DNA of 64,000 bases from Cladocopium goreaui (GCA_947184155.2 CAMXCT020006575.1:276591-340590), one strand, 5' to 3'. Positions 11,700-23,339 are shown, counted from the first letter of the stretch. Notes: generated from the sequence alone by a model not told the origin. A program made the numbers and translations.

Positions 11700-12193
11700 C
11701 AATACTAGTAATAGAATTGTAGCAAATTGGTTTAAGGGAAACCTAGGTTGAAGCTACTCTTCTTACCACTCAACTGGGTCATGGTCATTTTTAGGATCTG
11801 AAACCGTCGAAATCAAGATGTGCTTTGGCCCTGGGAGCTGCAACATGGGCGGGTTAATGGTTTTTGGGGTACCCAATTTTCCTTAGATTCAACTCATGAT
11901 CTTTCCGTCTGAGTGACTGCACCTGAACTTGTGGTTTATTTTGATTGAGATGACACTTTACCAAGGCGGCCCATGGTGACAAATGTTTGTTGCGTGATAA
12001 ACTTATAACAATTCCGGTTGGTGGATTCAATCCATTTCAAAAATATCTTCGTCAATTTAACTCGGACGTGTCTGTATGCGGCATACCTCATTGCCATTTC
12101 GGGAAACTGGTGATCATCCAAAATTCGAGACATTTTCCCAACATTTCGAGAAAGCTTCCCAATTCAAGTCACCCATTTTTTCCAGGTCAACAC
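11700..12193. other. Non-coding gap
   Basis: AT-rich, no clear repeat or exon. Open frames at 11936-12318 on both strands are mostly shadows of the next exon or have no splice support. Confidence 0.35.
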
Positions 12194-12300
12194 CTTCAGG
12201 TTTTCAAAAAATCCGCCTGACCCCGATTCAAAGGCTTCTTGGATCTTTTCGACTCGCTGCTGTAACGCTGCCGCCTCACAAGGGGTCGAAAGGCGAGGAA
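12194..12300 (-). CDS. Exon candidate with helical segment
   Basis: The minus strand reads ...GTCGGAG|TTCCTC on entry and CCTGAAG|GTGTTG on exit. The frame contains CEAAALQQRVEKIQEAFESG and then GGFFENLK, typical of a charged alpha-helix. An alternative acceptor at TTGTGAG|GCGGC would shorten it. No family recognised. Confidence 0.5.
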
Positions 12301-12309
12301 CTCCGACAG

Positions 12310-13612
12310 GAAGAATGAAACATCAACACTGCAGGGTATCTATAGGGTCGTAGCAATCCCAACTCTCCCATAGATTTACAGAAGATTTGCCCATTAAAAT
12401 ACTAATGTATGGTTGATTTTCCTCTGCCATGTCTAATTACCAGAGGGTAATCCTCCCAAAGTCTTGGAGGAAAACCGCCTTGTTAGCCAACAGTCCACCC
12501 GGACTGTGATGGTGTCATGATTCCCCAAAGAAAATGAAAGGTTTCGCTTTGCCCGACGAATTGAAACCCACAACATGATTATGATCTTGACATATTGAAA
12601 TCAATTTTCTGGTCAAGAAACCATTGTAAATGCAAATAATCATAGTCGTAGGTTGGTCTTATAACCACCATTTTCAATGTTTCAATTCCCAAATCGAGTT
12701 GGTCAACACATGAGTTTGTCTCAAAAGAAGGGTATGCCCCGTTAGATACCCATTAAATTCCTTTCAATCACCACAAAATCCGCATTAAGTCCCTTTAAAT
12801 CCTCTTTAAATGCCTTGAAATCTTCATCAAATACCATGAAACATCCCATTCAATCACCATTAGGTCCCAAAAAAAACTTTCATCAAATCCCCACGGAAAT
12901 CCCTGTAGAACCCATAAAAAATCACCATAGAAATCTTCATGCAAATCCCATCAAAAACCCATAAAAATCTCCACAAAAAATCCCGAAATCCGACAATTTC
13001 GCCTCCCCAGACCCCACCAGACCAAAAAGTTGACGAATCCTGGGAACACGGCGCCCACCGGCTGTGAAGCGCCGCAGAACATGCTGATTTCACCGAGAAA
13101 GTGGGGATGAAGAGGCAGGAAAAATGCCGCAATTTGCGTTCATGTGAATTTCATGTGGATTTAATGTTTTTTTTTTCAGGGATTTTAATGATATTTAATG
13201 GGATTTAATAGGGTTTAATCATATGCAATGGGCATTTAGTGGAATCTGATATAACCAACAGTTTGATTCAACCTACTAAAATCGGTGATTTGGATGATAT
13301 ATAGCTGATGTTTGTGAACTCTGAGTTGGTGAACATAACTAGCTGAATTCTATGGTTTATGGCAAATACATCAAACTAGTTAACGGGATGAACATAAACC
13401 AACAACACCAACAAACATAAGTGAGAGGGCATGACCTTGTAACAAGTATATAACATATATATTATAGTGGTTTCAATGGGGTTAAGGATGAAAGCGACTT
13501 AATTTCTTCCCTTCAAACCAACCCCTTCTTTTAGGCTTCCCTTCATGAGATTTTTCCTTGATGGGATTGGATGATCCAGAAGTTGATGTTCCAGTGTGGT
13601 AAACCTGAAGGC
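12310..13612. other. Mostly intronic or intergenic DNA; one weak exon
   Basis: A block of AAATCCCCATCAAATCCC-like simple repeats lies at 12770-12990. A GC-rich patch at about 13010-13100 is open in two minus frames (MFCGASQPVGAVFPGFVNFL in one) and could be an exon, but the frame cannot be decided. A family-D-like MITE arm lies near 13300-13430. Confidence 0.4.
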
Positions 13613-13671
13613 CTGGCCTTTTTTGTTGGGATGATTCCCGTCGATCTTCAGCGTCAAGGCCTCGGACCATA
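13613..13671 (-). CDS. Short exon candidate
   Basis: Borders AGAAAG|TATGGT and GGCCAG|GCCTTC; the latter would be a GC donor, which dinoflagellates use. The frame WSEALTLKIDGNHPNKKGQ looks like structured protein. The same frame stays open beyond the donor, so the exon could be longer. A competing frame (MVRGLDAEDRRESSQQKRPG) is also open. Confidence 0.35.
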
Positions 13672-13840
13672 CTTTCTAATTAATCTTAATGCATTCTATG
13701 GGGATGTGCCCCCCCAAGGCTGGGTAAATGGATGACTATCCCGCGGAAAATTGTATTTATGTGTTTATCAAACCATGGTTATATTCCCATGTTCGATGGT
13801 AAACATTCCAATGTCGCTGCGTTCACAATGCATCATGTTG

Positions 13841-13974
13841 TCACTGCCGACTGAAGCTGCTCCCGAGCATCGGATGGTGCTTTTTCAAGGCCACCAACAC
13901 ATCACGCTGTGAGACCTGATGCTGTGCCAAACGAAATTTGCACCCAACGTGAGCAAGGCGAGGTTGCTGCCGAT
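13841..13974 (-). CDS. C-terminal exon candidate
   Basis: Acceptor CAATAG|ATCGGC. The frame runs RQQPRLAHVGCKFRLAQHQV, then SQRDVLVALKKHHPMLGSSF, and ends at a TGA at 13841-13843. It lies about 120 bases beyond the donor of the next upstream exon (14094), consistent with one spliced gene on this strand. Function unknown. Confidence 0.5.
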
Positions 13975-14093
13975 CTATTGGTAAGAACGAGATGATAAGA
14001 AAACCACAGGTTAATTTTCTTCAACGGATTCAATACGTCACAAGACTCATTTGAAACATCGCAAAACTGGCCAATGCGGAGTTTGTTGGTTAC

Positions 14094-14243
14094 CTTCCAA
14101 TCCCCAAAAATCACTGGGTGGGTTTCAGTTTTCGCTTCGAATCTGACTGGAGCCACCTCCCCCTTGCTCTTGCCATCCAGCAATTCGAAGAGTTTGCGGA
14201 TCTGCCCTTCCTCTACCGCTGGAGGTGGCGTAGCCTGCAACTT
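14094..14243 (-). CDS. Internal exon
   Basis: Acceptors TACAG|AAGTTG or TTGCAG|GCTACG are both phase 0. The donor GGAAG|GTAACC is canonical. The frame reads KLQATPPPAVEEGQIRKLFE, then LLDGKSKGEVAPVRFEAKTE, and on to FGDWK. Good coding-like composition, with splice sites on both sides, makes this one of the better host exons. Probably the same gene as the exons at 13841 and 14617. Confidence 0.6.
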
Positions 14244-14616
14244 CTGTACCAAGCGGGTCAGGGTTGGTTCATGTTGATTTAATCAGGATGAAACCAATAG
14301 GATTCAATGCTTTTATTACGTGGAAACCACGGGGGTTGGAGATATATTCCTGCTTCAATCTGCATCGACCTGTAGCCTCATGGATGTTAATGTTGGTGTT
14401 GGCCAATCGATCGGAAAAACAGAACATGATATCATGCCTGAGTCATCAACAACCAAACCATGGTTTTTAATGGTTTGAACGCTTCGATAATTTGGAAACC
14501 AGCTACCCTCTGGTCATCAAGCATGGCTTGCAGTTCCATGATTTTCCCATGAGCCAACCACCATTTCTTCGAACCTCAATTTATTTGTGATTCCTCCCAT
14601 TAAATCCGCCATTTAC

Positions 14617-14800
14617 TTCGATGATTTCCCCATATGTCCCATAGCGACACGGGATGTTGCGGGATATGCGGGTAATCTCCTCTGCTACGGTGAGCTCACC
14701 CTTTGGAACCTGCGGCTTCCGGCGTTTCCGCTCGATGCTCTGCGCCGCCGCAGCAACTGCGGCCGCTTGGGCTTGGGCGGCTTCGGCTTGCTGCTCCGCC
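14617..14800 (-). CDS. Internal exon, Ala/Gln-rich then basic
   Basis: Strong acceptor with pyrimidine tract (GTGTCCTCTTCACAG|GCGG) and donor ATCGAA|GTAAAT. The 184 bases encode AEQQAEAAQAQAAAVAAAAQ, then SIERKRRKPQVPKGELTVAE and EITRISRNIPCRYGTYGEII. The Ala/Gln helix followed by a Lys/Arg patch suggests a nuclear or RNA-associated protein, but no family is recognised. This is the best-supported exon on the minus strand. Confidence 0.7.
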
Positions 14801-14859
14801 TGTGAAGAGGACACTAACGGTGATTTAATGGTGATTCAAAGGTGATTTAATTGATTTTC

Positions 14860-16940
14860 TATAGTTTCTTGTATGTTTACCAGAGGGTACAAGATGTCAT
14901 AAGATGATATACCTTTGTAAATCCATGCATCCCCATTCATCCTCTAGTTGGTGTCTTAACAAACTTGCCTATCTTGGCAACACAAATTTCTGCACTGATC
15001 AAAGGGATCTATAAACCAAGGTGTTGGATGATAACAATTACCCACATATTTGGGCATTTATGTATCTTGATTCACCAAAACTAGATATGGATTGTCCATA
15101 CACGAGGTGTTCGTGTACACATATAAAAATAAGTATATGCATTTAATCATAAGGAATTATATGTGTATATATATAATTGTAATTAGTTGTAGATATGATA
15201 TACATATATATATGTACATATATATATGTACAGATATATTTAAAACAGATAAACAACTGTATTGATATATATATACATGTATATGTATATTAATGTTGGA
15301 TCCTGATTAGTGTGGGGGTACACTATTGCGTCCACAGACTCCAAAATAATTGTAAAAGTTTAGTTTAATTTAATTTTCATTTTCTTGAAATCGATTGAAA
15401 ATAAATTGAAACCAATTCAAAGTAAATTGAAATCAATTGAAAGTAAAATTGAAATCAATTGAAACCAATTGAAAGTAAATTGAAATCAATTGACAGTAAA
15501 TTGAAATCAATTGAAATCTATCATTTTTTGATTCCACACTATTCAGAACCCGGTCCCTTGAAATTTCTACACTATTCAGTAGCCAAAATTAGTTTTGGGG
15601 GGGGCCCTACACTAACCAGAAACCTACATTAATATATATATATATGTGTGCCCAAAATATACACTAAGTTATGGTCATTAAAAATTGGACAATTGAAATT
15701 TTACACAACTGGATTCTTGGGGTACAGTATGGTACAGTATGTTTTGTCAACACCATATCCCAGAATTGGAAATGCAATCGTTGACAATCAAAACCACGGT
15801 TTTCTGCAGATTTTCGTCTCTAGTGGAATGTGGCTGTTGTAGAGAAAAACGAAACTATCGACTGTCGAGAAGAACCCCAACTGGAACTGGGTTTCTATAA
15901 TTGGAACTCGGTGGTTTTCCAAGTTCCAACCGGTTCCAACCAGTTCCAACCGGTTCCAACCAGTTCCAACCGGTTCCAATTTTTTTATTCAGGTGTTCCA
16001 GTTATTTACATGTGAACATCATATATATTGTTACTTTAATAATATAGATGGACAAACATATACACATGTTAATGGTTATTCGGTATGGAACCTACGAACA
16101 TTTCTTTCTGTCTGGGGTTCAAGACATCAACATACATCAACTGCCAGACTGCTTGATCCACGAGAGGAATGGCTACAACCCGACCATCTACCAATTCCAT
16201 GTCCGATGATAGATGATTACAGCACTGTGGCAAACCCAATGCCATAAACTACGGGTGGGATTCAAACCACCTCCAAATGGTAGTTGTTTAGGCATTGGGC
16301 TCCCATATTGCATAGAATATTCAGAGAACCAAACATTGGAGAATTACACTGCAAACAAGTGTATTCTTCAACATGGTGGGATTCCCGAATCATAATTTTT
16401 CAATCCAATCCCGGTTCGACGTCAAACCACCAAACCTGCCAGCCGTTCACCTGACCCGCCGACCCGCCTCAGTCTGTGCAGAAATCTTCAGAGAGTCGCC
16501 TGAGGTGGCCCAAAGCCATGGTGATTTGGGGTGGCAAACAACAACTGGTTGGTGGTATAACTACCCCTCTGAAAAATATTAGTCAATGGGAAGGATGATC
16601 CCATATATTATGGAAGTTCATCCCACTAAAATTGACAATCTGGTTGGTGGTTTAGCTACCCCTCTAACAAATATGAAGGTCAGTTGGGATGATTATCCCA
16701 TATATTATGGAAAAATAAAATTCATGTTCCAAACCTCCAACCAGAACAATTTCTTAATTGGGCCATCGTCTCATTTCAATTGTTGCAAGTATAAAACATA
16801 TGTACTTGAAACCACCAGACAGTTTCATTGGTTATGTACTATACATTAAACTCCATTAAATTATTCCAATACAGCACAATTTTCAACAAAATTGCCATGA
16901 AATCCACATGAAATCACCATAAATTTTCCCTCAACCAACC
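14860..16940. other. Long repeat-bearing gap
   Basis: Contains the end of a MITE family B element at about 14860-14890 and TA-rich DNA at 15110-15290. A TTGAAATCAATTGAAAGTAA repeat lies at 15395-15525. A 10-bp tandem repeat GGTTCCAACC/AGTTCCAACC lies at about 15905-15980. A GC-richer patch at 16430-16530 could be an exon on either strand. No supported gene. Confidence 0.5.
16545..16744. mobile_element. Two adjacent MITE family A copies
   Basis: The first copy starts at 16545 with CTGGTTGGTGGT and loses its right end near 16605. The second, 16640-16744, is complete: CTGGTTGGTGGTTTAGC at left, TCCAAACCTCCAACCAG at right, 105 bp. No clear target duplication at this pair. Confidence 0.7.
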
Positions 16941-17014
16941 CCTCATCGCCTTTGCTCTCTCGGGCTGCACGGCGTGCGCTGTCATCCACAGACTGCGCGA
17001 TCGCCATAGCATCC
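16941..17014 (-). CDS. Short exon candidate
   Basis: Minus-strand borders GATGGCAG|GATGCT and GATGAGGG|GTTGGT enclose 74 bases reading DAMAIAQSVDDSARRAARES and then KGDEG, a charged helix. It lies 330 bases beyond the end of the 17.35-18.43 kb coding block. That block has its own stop, so this exon would belong to another gene or splice form. Confidence 0.5.
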
Positions 17015-17346
17015 TGCCATCGTTGGTGGATCCATCCATAGCAAAGCCAACAAAAGGAATTTTAAGGGCATATGTGGAGGTATAATTTGATATAATTTGG
17101 GCATAATTGCGATATAACTAGGATGTAGTATACATCAAAGCATTTCCAAAACCCGATGGATGGTGCTTAAACCACAACTTAATTGCCAATGAACCGCCAA
17201 ATCCAGAAGTGTTGGTCAAAAAAACCCGACATGGTGATGTTGCTTTGTCAAAGCCACCACTAACCGGGCTTCCATTCATTCCAAATGGCACTCCTCCATC
17301 CACTTCCCTCATACCACTGCATGGGGAAGATTTTCGAAACCGACTC

Positions 17347-18430
17347 TTATGCATCTTCTTCTGCAACAACAGCGTCTTTGGAAGCACATGCATAAGCACC
17401 ACCGAAACCAGCAGCTTGCGCTAAAGCAAGTTTGTCGGCACCGCGGCAGCTAATACTCTCCAGTGACTTCCGCGCATCTCCGGAAAGTGAAGGCCTTGCG
17501 GATACGGGGCCTAGTGCGGCCCTTGCTTGGCCACCTTGCACAGATGGATGCTCCCACCATCCCTCGGTCACCTCTTTGGCTTTTCTTCCAGCAATGAAGC
17601 TTGCTCCGAACTTCGGCGAGTTTCGCCGTCGAAGCAATATTGGGTTTCCTGGCTTTTTCAATATCCCTGTGCACCTTCGCACGAGCAACTTGTGCGTCAA
17701 CCTGCGAGAAAGCCGTCCCAGCTCGCACAAGAGCCTCCTCGAGCCATTCAGGAACAATAACGGCCTGGCATTGTGGGGCCGAGTTGTGATGGAGACCGCT
17801 CATCTCGCAACAACCCTGAATGTTATATGGTTTTTCGCCAAGCCACAATGGTGTTTCTTGTGGTGCACGCAGGACATTCCAAGACGACGCCCCACAAATG
17901 GGCGCAGGCTGGGCATCTGAAGGCACTCCAGATATGGAAAAAGTCATGCGACTCTTGGAAACTTCCTCCCCTCGCTGTTTATGCTGTTTCGAAAATGCTA
18001 CGAGCTTCTCGTGCCTCTCCACCGGCTGCTGTGCTTTCCGTGGCACCGCATGACCCTGGATCTTGTCAGGGTGCACTTGTCGGATTATATTTGGGAATGC
18101 CTCTTCGACAAGTTTTACACCTTCTTCAAAGGAAGCTGTCCAAGGGTCGTAATATTTTGCGCGCAAGGATTCTACACAGGCCTTGGCAGCTCCTTCATCT
18201 GCCAGCGCGCCCTCCTCAGCAAATCGAAACCGCCTCATTTCCTGACTCAAAAGGTTCACCAGGAAGCCCTTCTTCCTCGGCTTCTTCATATAGCCAAACA
18301 ATGATGGCAAGACGTCAGGATTCGCATCTTCGTTTTCATTGTCCAGATTCAGATTCAGATAGCGATGGCGGAATCCAAGGGGATCTGGACAATGAGAAAG
18401 AAGAAGATGCGGATGCTGACGTTTTTCCAT
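17347..18430 (-). CDS. Coding block, possible J-domain-like protein
   Basis: From ATG at 18430 the frame stays open for 326 codons. It contains a DNENEDANPDVLPSLFGYMK segment, a basic stretch KKPRKKGF, a helical region with EEGVKLVEEAFPNIIRQVHP and the tripeptide HPD as in J domains, and later VPEWLEEALVRAGTAFSQVD. Near 17560 the good frame shifts. Removing a possible 37-base intron (CAAAGAG|GTGACC ... GTGCAAG|GTGG) joins it to a C-terminal segment, SLESISCRGADKLALAQAAG, ending at TAA 17347-17349. Whether HPD marks a real J domain is unclear, because flanking helices are only weakly similar. The start is the first Met; upstream exons may exist. Confidence 0.55.
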
Positions 18431-18539
18431 GATTTATATTGGAAGCGTTGGGACGTGCACATCTTCGTCCTCCGTCCTTAACGACGAGAAGGCAATGCAG
18501 CCAAATCAGGTTTAATTTTTTCAATAATGGCAAGCTGCT

Positions 18540-19561
18540 GCTGCAGGCGCAGGCGTGGGGCGCGAGAAGGCGCAATGACTCAGCTCAGCCCGGGGGGGCA
18601 AGAAGGTGCAATGCCCGGGCTCAGCCCTGGGGCGCAAGAAGGCACAATGTCCTTCAACCTCCATACTTAGTAATGGAATCCAGAATCCACATCGCAAAAA
18701 TACTGACCCTATGCACCCACAAAAAACCTTGCATAATCTACAAGACAAGCCGATCGATACTGATTCTTTCGCCACTTGCACGTGTTCACATGTCACCCTC
18801 CACTGCATGCTTTTTCGCCCGAGCTCGCCTACTATGTGCAAATACTTACGGACGAAGACGCAATTCAATCAATTCAACTGCTTGGCTGCACTGTTACTTT
18901 CAACCCCTCGCCACGTGCAACTGTAGCCTGAGGACAACAGCAATAGTGACAGGGACGGCTCGCAATGAACCCGCCGCCCGCCAAGCACTATCTCTTGGTT
19001 TTTCCATATAATTATTGCGTTTACAGTTGCAGCATTCACTCACGAGGACTGAGATTGATCGTCAATGAACCCACCATACATATACTCACTCGGTTTGAAG
19101 CGTCGGCAATGCGATGAACAATGAAGAAACAACTGTGGCTTCTAGTGACGTACACATGCAATTTGCGGAGGGAGCCAAAGAACAAGCAGCCAGGACAAGG
19201 TTTTAGCAATGCTATATATGTGAGCAGACATGTGTCCTGGCTTACACATGCAGCTGCAAAACGCAAACGCACAAGAAGAAAACACAATATAGTGTGATCC
19301 AATCACAAAAAACTTGAATACACTGTTACACTGTTGCAAACCATGTCCTATATATGGGCCACTGCTCACGCCTCGAAGAATGGGACGCATCTGGACTCTA
19401 TGTCGGCGCATTGCAAGTGGAAATGGCATTAATGATTATTTTTGAGTGGTGTTCGCTAAAAGACTGGGGGCGTGGCGCGGAACATAGCCCAACGTGAGCC
19501 CAAGCAGAGATGTTTGGCCCCGAAGCAACCCAGCAACAGGAGCAGTCGAGATGCACCTGAC
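18540..19561. other. Gap with short GC-rich repeats
   Basis: About 18540-18650 holds three diverged copies of GGGGCGCGAGAAGGCGCAATG/GCAAGAAGGTGCAATG-like sequence. The rest (18650-19560) has moderate GC and open frames on both strands, none with a convincing pair of splice borders. Confidence 0.4.
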
Positions 19562-19792
19562 CTCCGTAACCTTCTTGCCCGGCGTGTGAGCTACGCGATG
19601 GCTTTCTTTGAATCCCAATATTGCAGCGAGATCAAAATCCAGAACGTGGTATAGTCTCATGATGCCCTGCCTGATATGATTTCCTTGCTCGGCTTTTTGC
19701 TTAAGTTGCAAGACCGTGTCACCCCTCACAGGTGCCTGCGCAGTCCATGTAGGCATTTGTGCTGCCAAACATACAAAGAAACAAACGCGCAT
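19562..19792 (-). CDS. Possible first exon, signal-peptide-like start
   Basis: ATG at 19792 opens MRVCFFVCLAAQMPTWTAQA, which has the shape of a secretory signal, followed by a polar helical region (GDTVLQLKQKAEQGNHIRQG) and RLYHVLDFDLAAILGFKES. The frame remains open past a donor at TACGGAG|GTCAGG (19561/19562). No family recognised. The frame is also open beyond the donor, so exon length is uncertain. Confidence 0.4.
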
Positions 19793-19799
19793 CAACAAG

Positions 19800-20550
19800 A
19801 GCCATCAGCTGAGGTGCAAGCGGTGCTCAAGGCTTAATTTGAAGAACCAGCCTCAAAGAAAGGCGCGGCTGACTGGGAGAAGTCCACACTCGTGATCCTG
19901 CCTATGAATCAACACATTGAAACAACAGCTCGCAGCACTTGACATGCCCAATTTGTCCTCGTGCCAGGCACTGCTCAGTCTGATTCGATCGGTGAACTCT
20001 TGAATTCTGCACGCCTTCAGCACAGCCTGGGTGTAAATGGTGCAAAGGCTAGATTCATTCTGAGCACAACCTTACAGTTTGGCATGCCGGAGATGGCCAT
20101 TCTTGGCAAGCCCGGAGAATGCCACATAAACAATAAAAAAGTATGTATATATATAAATATACGCAGCGGGCTTCCTTCTGAACGCAAGGCACTTGCGCAA
20201 GGGCTGGCATGTGTGCTCGTGGCGATTGTGCACTTGATTTTTTTTTGAACAACCTGCTCTGGTCGGTCACACACACACACCAAATCAAGCACTGCATCAT
20301 TCAATTGTCATAATGTTGCCTCCCACACCAAGACTTGCCAAAGCAAAACGGGTGCCTGCACTTGGTTCCTAAAAACGCAGGCATAATGCTACCTTTTCCC
20401 AACATGGCAAACGCGGCATGCACCGATGAATCTCAGGAAAACGGTGAAACTGCATATTAAAATCATTTACCTGCCTTGTGGTCAATCATATATGGATTGC
20501 CTTCCCAATACTTGAACAAACAAAAGAGGCCTCTCCTGTATCTTGTAGAG
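19800..20550. other. Gap without supported gene
   Basis: A plus frame at 19961-20150 (SDSIGELLNSARLQHSLGVN) and minus frames are open, but strand and splice sites cannot be decided. There is a short CACACA run near 20270. Confidence 0.35.
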
Positions 20551-20556
20551 CGGAGC

Positions 20557-20785
20557 CACCACCAACCGGGTTTCCATTCATTCCAGATGGCACTCCTCCA
20601 TCCACATCCCTCACACCACTGCTTGGGGAAGATCTTCGAAACCTTCTCTTATGCATCTTCTTCTGCAACAACAGCTTCTTTGGAAGCACATGCATAAGCA
20701 CCACCGAAACCAGCAGCTTGCACTGAAGCAAGTTTGTCGGCACCGCGGCAGCTAACACTCTCCAGTGACTTCCGCGCGGAGAGTG
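20557..20785 (-). pseudogene. Duplicate of the C-terminal exon of the 17.35-18.43 kb gene
   Basis: About 215 bases match 17258-17485 with roughly one difference in ten. The match spans both the coding part (SLESVSCRGADKLASVQAAG, AYACASKEAVVAEEDA, stop) and 3' flank up to CCACCAACCGGGTTTCC. The homology stops sharply at GACTTCCGCGC, where the upstream coding context is replaced by unrelated sequence. It is therefore a 3' fragment duplication rather than a second gene copy, unless it serves as an alternative last exon. Confidence 0.65.
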
Positions 20786-20789
20786 GGTG

Positions 20790-21509
20790 GGATATCATGG
20801 AACATACAGTGAATGGTTGCGAAATCCTGCACCAGTTGATAGGTGGTTTATCCAACTGTGTTGTATCCAACAATTGCTGAAACTACTCTTGACAATGAAA
20901 GCCATTGGGATTAAAAGGGATACAACGAAATATCAACACAATCCGTCAAAATATGGGAATCTATTGAAAACCATGAACAAACTTGCTATAGCCGATAGAT
21001 TGTAGTAACATTATTAATTCAATGTATGGCCCAATATTTGGGATTTGAAGGGGATCCATAGGTGCAATTAGGACATGAACTGGTTTTCATTACTGTATAG
21101 GATAATTGATCAAAATACCCCTCTTGATTGGTTCTTATAGGGAGATTTAACCATCAACTATGGGTCTGAACCAATCTTTGAAGGTGATATAACTGATAAA
21201 TGAGAGACCAATCTGGGGTTCATGGGGATATAACGGGAGATGGTATAATCTCCTTAACCAGCGCCACACTACCATGTTGACAGAAGGAACATGGAAGGGC
21301 GCAGAGCGGCGCAGAAATAACAAAAACTACCAAATGGGATATGATTGGAATTTTCTGTGATATGCAATAAAATCAACAAATATCACCGTATATTTTATCA
21401 ATGCCAAATCATATTCGTCACACTGCAAGAAATATCATGACATGAAACAACATCAAGCTATCCGGTTGTGAATTTTTCAAATCAACACCATTTCACACTC
21501 ATCTTGCAC
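20790..21509. other. AT-rich gap, no gene seen
   Basis: No recognisable repeat family or exon. Likely intron or intergenic. Confidence 0.4.
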
Positions 21510-21574
21510 CCATGTATAGCATCCGCCTCCTCGCGCTTCTGCTCTCGAAAGTCTTTCCTCTGCTGCTCCCTTTC
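21510..21574 (-). CDS. Short exon, charged coiled-coil type
   Basis: Borders CGCGACAG|GAAAGG and CATGG|GTGCAA. The 65 bases encode EREQQRKDFREQKREEADAI, a strongly charged helix. The exon at 21825-21951 upstream on the same strand has the same character, so they may belong to one gene. Confidence 0.5.
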
Positions 21575-21824
21575 CTGTCGCGTGAGATTTTACCCCATTG
21601 CACTGGGTGAAAATCGCATGATGCTCAACCCTTCAGAAAGTGTTCCGACAAGCAGGTTGAGCACTTATTTTTCTCAAATCAAGATACACGTATTAAAAAT
21701 ATCGATTTGTATATACATATATAAATTTGTATATACATATACAAATGTGTATATAATTATATATATATATACACATATTTGTATATATGCTTGAGGCCGT
21801 GCTCCGAGTCGAGCACAGCTGCAC

Positions 21825-21951
21825 CTTGGTGGCAGAGTCACGCTCAGCTCGTTTCAAGCGCGCTTTTTCACGTTCCCGTTCCATTTGTTCTTTCGCCTGA
21901 CAGTGAGAGTCACAGGACTCGGCGGTTTCGTCGCCCGAAACGTTTGTTTGC
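21825..21951 (-). CDS. Internal exon, charged coiled-coil type
   Basis: Acceptor ATCCAAG|GCAAAC and donor CACCAAG|GTGCAG. The frame reads NVSGDETAESCDSHCQAKEQ followed by MEREREKARLKRAERDSATK. The second half is a near-perfect charged helix. No catalytic domain is visible. Confidence 0.55.
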
Positions 21952-21959
21952 CTTGGATC

Positions 21960-22880
21960 AACACCATGGTTTTCACATGTTTTCACCGCCAAAATAGTTG
22001 GTATGGATACTACTCCCGCATAAATTGTCATACCATGGCATTCTAGCTTTTGACCCATCCCATCCCATACCCAAATAGGTACACTGCAGTTGAGTAATCT
22101 TTTGGTATGCGATAGTATGCTACGGAATAGCAGCCATGTCCACTATTTGGATCTTTTTGGGCAAATTTGATGTGCAAACCAAATGACAAACGCCGGATCC
22201 CTAACCAACCATCCTTTCTAGCGAGGTTGCTATGAAGTTGTCTCATGTTGCCGAAAAATGCTGGGTTCTCCCACAGTCCTTCTACCATCGAGTGGTTACT
22301 GTTGTGTTTAATGATTAATATGGATTTATGATGATTTATGGACGATAATATTTCATTAATCTGGGTAAATTCATTGTAAGTTATATGACATATTTCAAAT
22401 TTCACTAACCTGAAATTAGCCATTTAGGATGATTTACGATATGGATCCAGTAGAGCAGCACAGAGTTGGGCTAGTGCAGAATGGGTCAACCAAACACAGA
22501 CAACTTGTAGACTGTAGACTGATATAACCAACTAGTCACTAGATATATAGTTACAGTAGACTTACAACTTGTTGACATATAAATGTATATATATATATCT
22601 GTAACTAATACCAACGAATTATAAGTGGCCTTCACAACTAGAACCGGAAGAACTGGGCATCTTCATCTCTTCACTTGGCTCAAGAATGGGGTACTGCATC
22701 CGTAAGATTCATGAAACTTTGTTTCAAACTTTGTGCTATAAAAGTAAATGACTGTGTTTCATTGAACATAAACTAGCTTAGCTCATATGCACCGGATTAT
22801 GCATATATATTAGAAAATTCGTGCAATTGATGATGCAATTCTTCTTGAAATTCATCATTTTGAGCCGCAGTGAATCTTAC
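21960..22880. other. Gap with one weak exon
   Basis: About 22200-22305 is open on the minus strand, with MVEGLWENPAFFGNMRQLHS. It could be coding but lacks clear borders. A MITE family C fragment lies at 22363-22435. The remainder is AT-rich. Confidence 0.4.
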
Positions 22881-22931
22881 GGATATCACATCCGAAGTCT
22901 TCCTGGCGAATCCCATCACACAAATCCATCA
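22881..22931 (-). CDS. Short exon candidate
   Basis: Acceptor CCATGACAG|TGATGG and donor GATATCC|GTAAGA. The 51 bases read MDLCDGIRQEDFGCDI. Splice borders are good but the exon is short, so confidence is moderate. Confidence 0.4.
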
Positions 22932-23010
22932 CTGTCATGGGAACAAAAAAACACATTTTTGATGACTAAAATCAAACTCGTGATCCTTGATATATCCTAA
23001 AGTACATTAT

Positions 23011-23126
23011 CTGTTTGGTGGTTCACCCACCCCTCTGAAAAATATATGACTTCGTCAGTTGGGATAAAATGACATTCCCAATATATGGAAAAGATATATG
23101 GAAAAATGTTCCAAACCACCAACCAG
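23011..23126. mobile_element. MITE family A copy with TTAT target duplication
   Basis: Left end CTGTTTGGTGGTT, right end AAACCACCAACCAG, 116 bp. It is flanked by TTAT at 23007-23010 and 23127-23130. Interior shares CCCTCTGAAAAATAT and GGGATAAAATGACATTCCCA with the copies near 16.6 and 60.5 kb. Confidence 0.8.
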
Positions 23127-23255
23127 TTATTTTATAGTTCAAGTCCTATGTATGAAGATTTTATAGTCCAAATTTGCCGGGAAGATCCACATTTTCATGG
23201 TCAAGTAGCGTGACGAACATCCCATCTTCAGCTGATTCTCACATTCCGTTTCAAC

Positions 23256-23332
23256 CCGGAGCCTTCTCCCTAGCACCTTTCACTGCTTCCTTTACTTCCC
23301 TGAGAGATACGGCATGGCGCGACATTGAATGG
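23256..23332 (-). CDS. Short exon candidate
   Basis: Acceptor CCACCCAG|CCATTC and donor GCTCCGG|GTTGAA. The frame contains MSRHAVSLREVKEAVKGARE and then KAPG. The Met could be a start if this is a first exon. The plus strand is also open, but with serine/proline-rich composition. Confidence 0.4.
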
Positions 23333-23339
23333 CTGGGTG

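Noticed and set aside
17773-18432. 219-codon plus-strand open frame
   Set aside because: Antisense to the better minus-strand coding block; composition is Ser/Pro/Arg shadow type.
18431-18450. TATAAATC just upstream of the ATG at 18430 on the minus strand, considered as a TATA box
   Set aside because: Too close to the start codon, and dinoflagellate promoters rarely use a TATA box; likely chance in AT-rich DNA.
22669-22683. TTGGCTCAAG, matching the 3' end of the dinoflagellate spliced leader
   Set aside because: Only 10 bases match and the upstream part of the leader is absent; a match of this length is not unlikely by chance in 64 kb on two strands.
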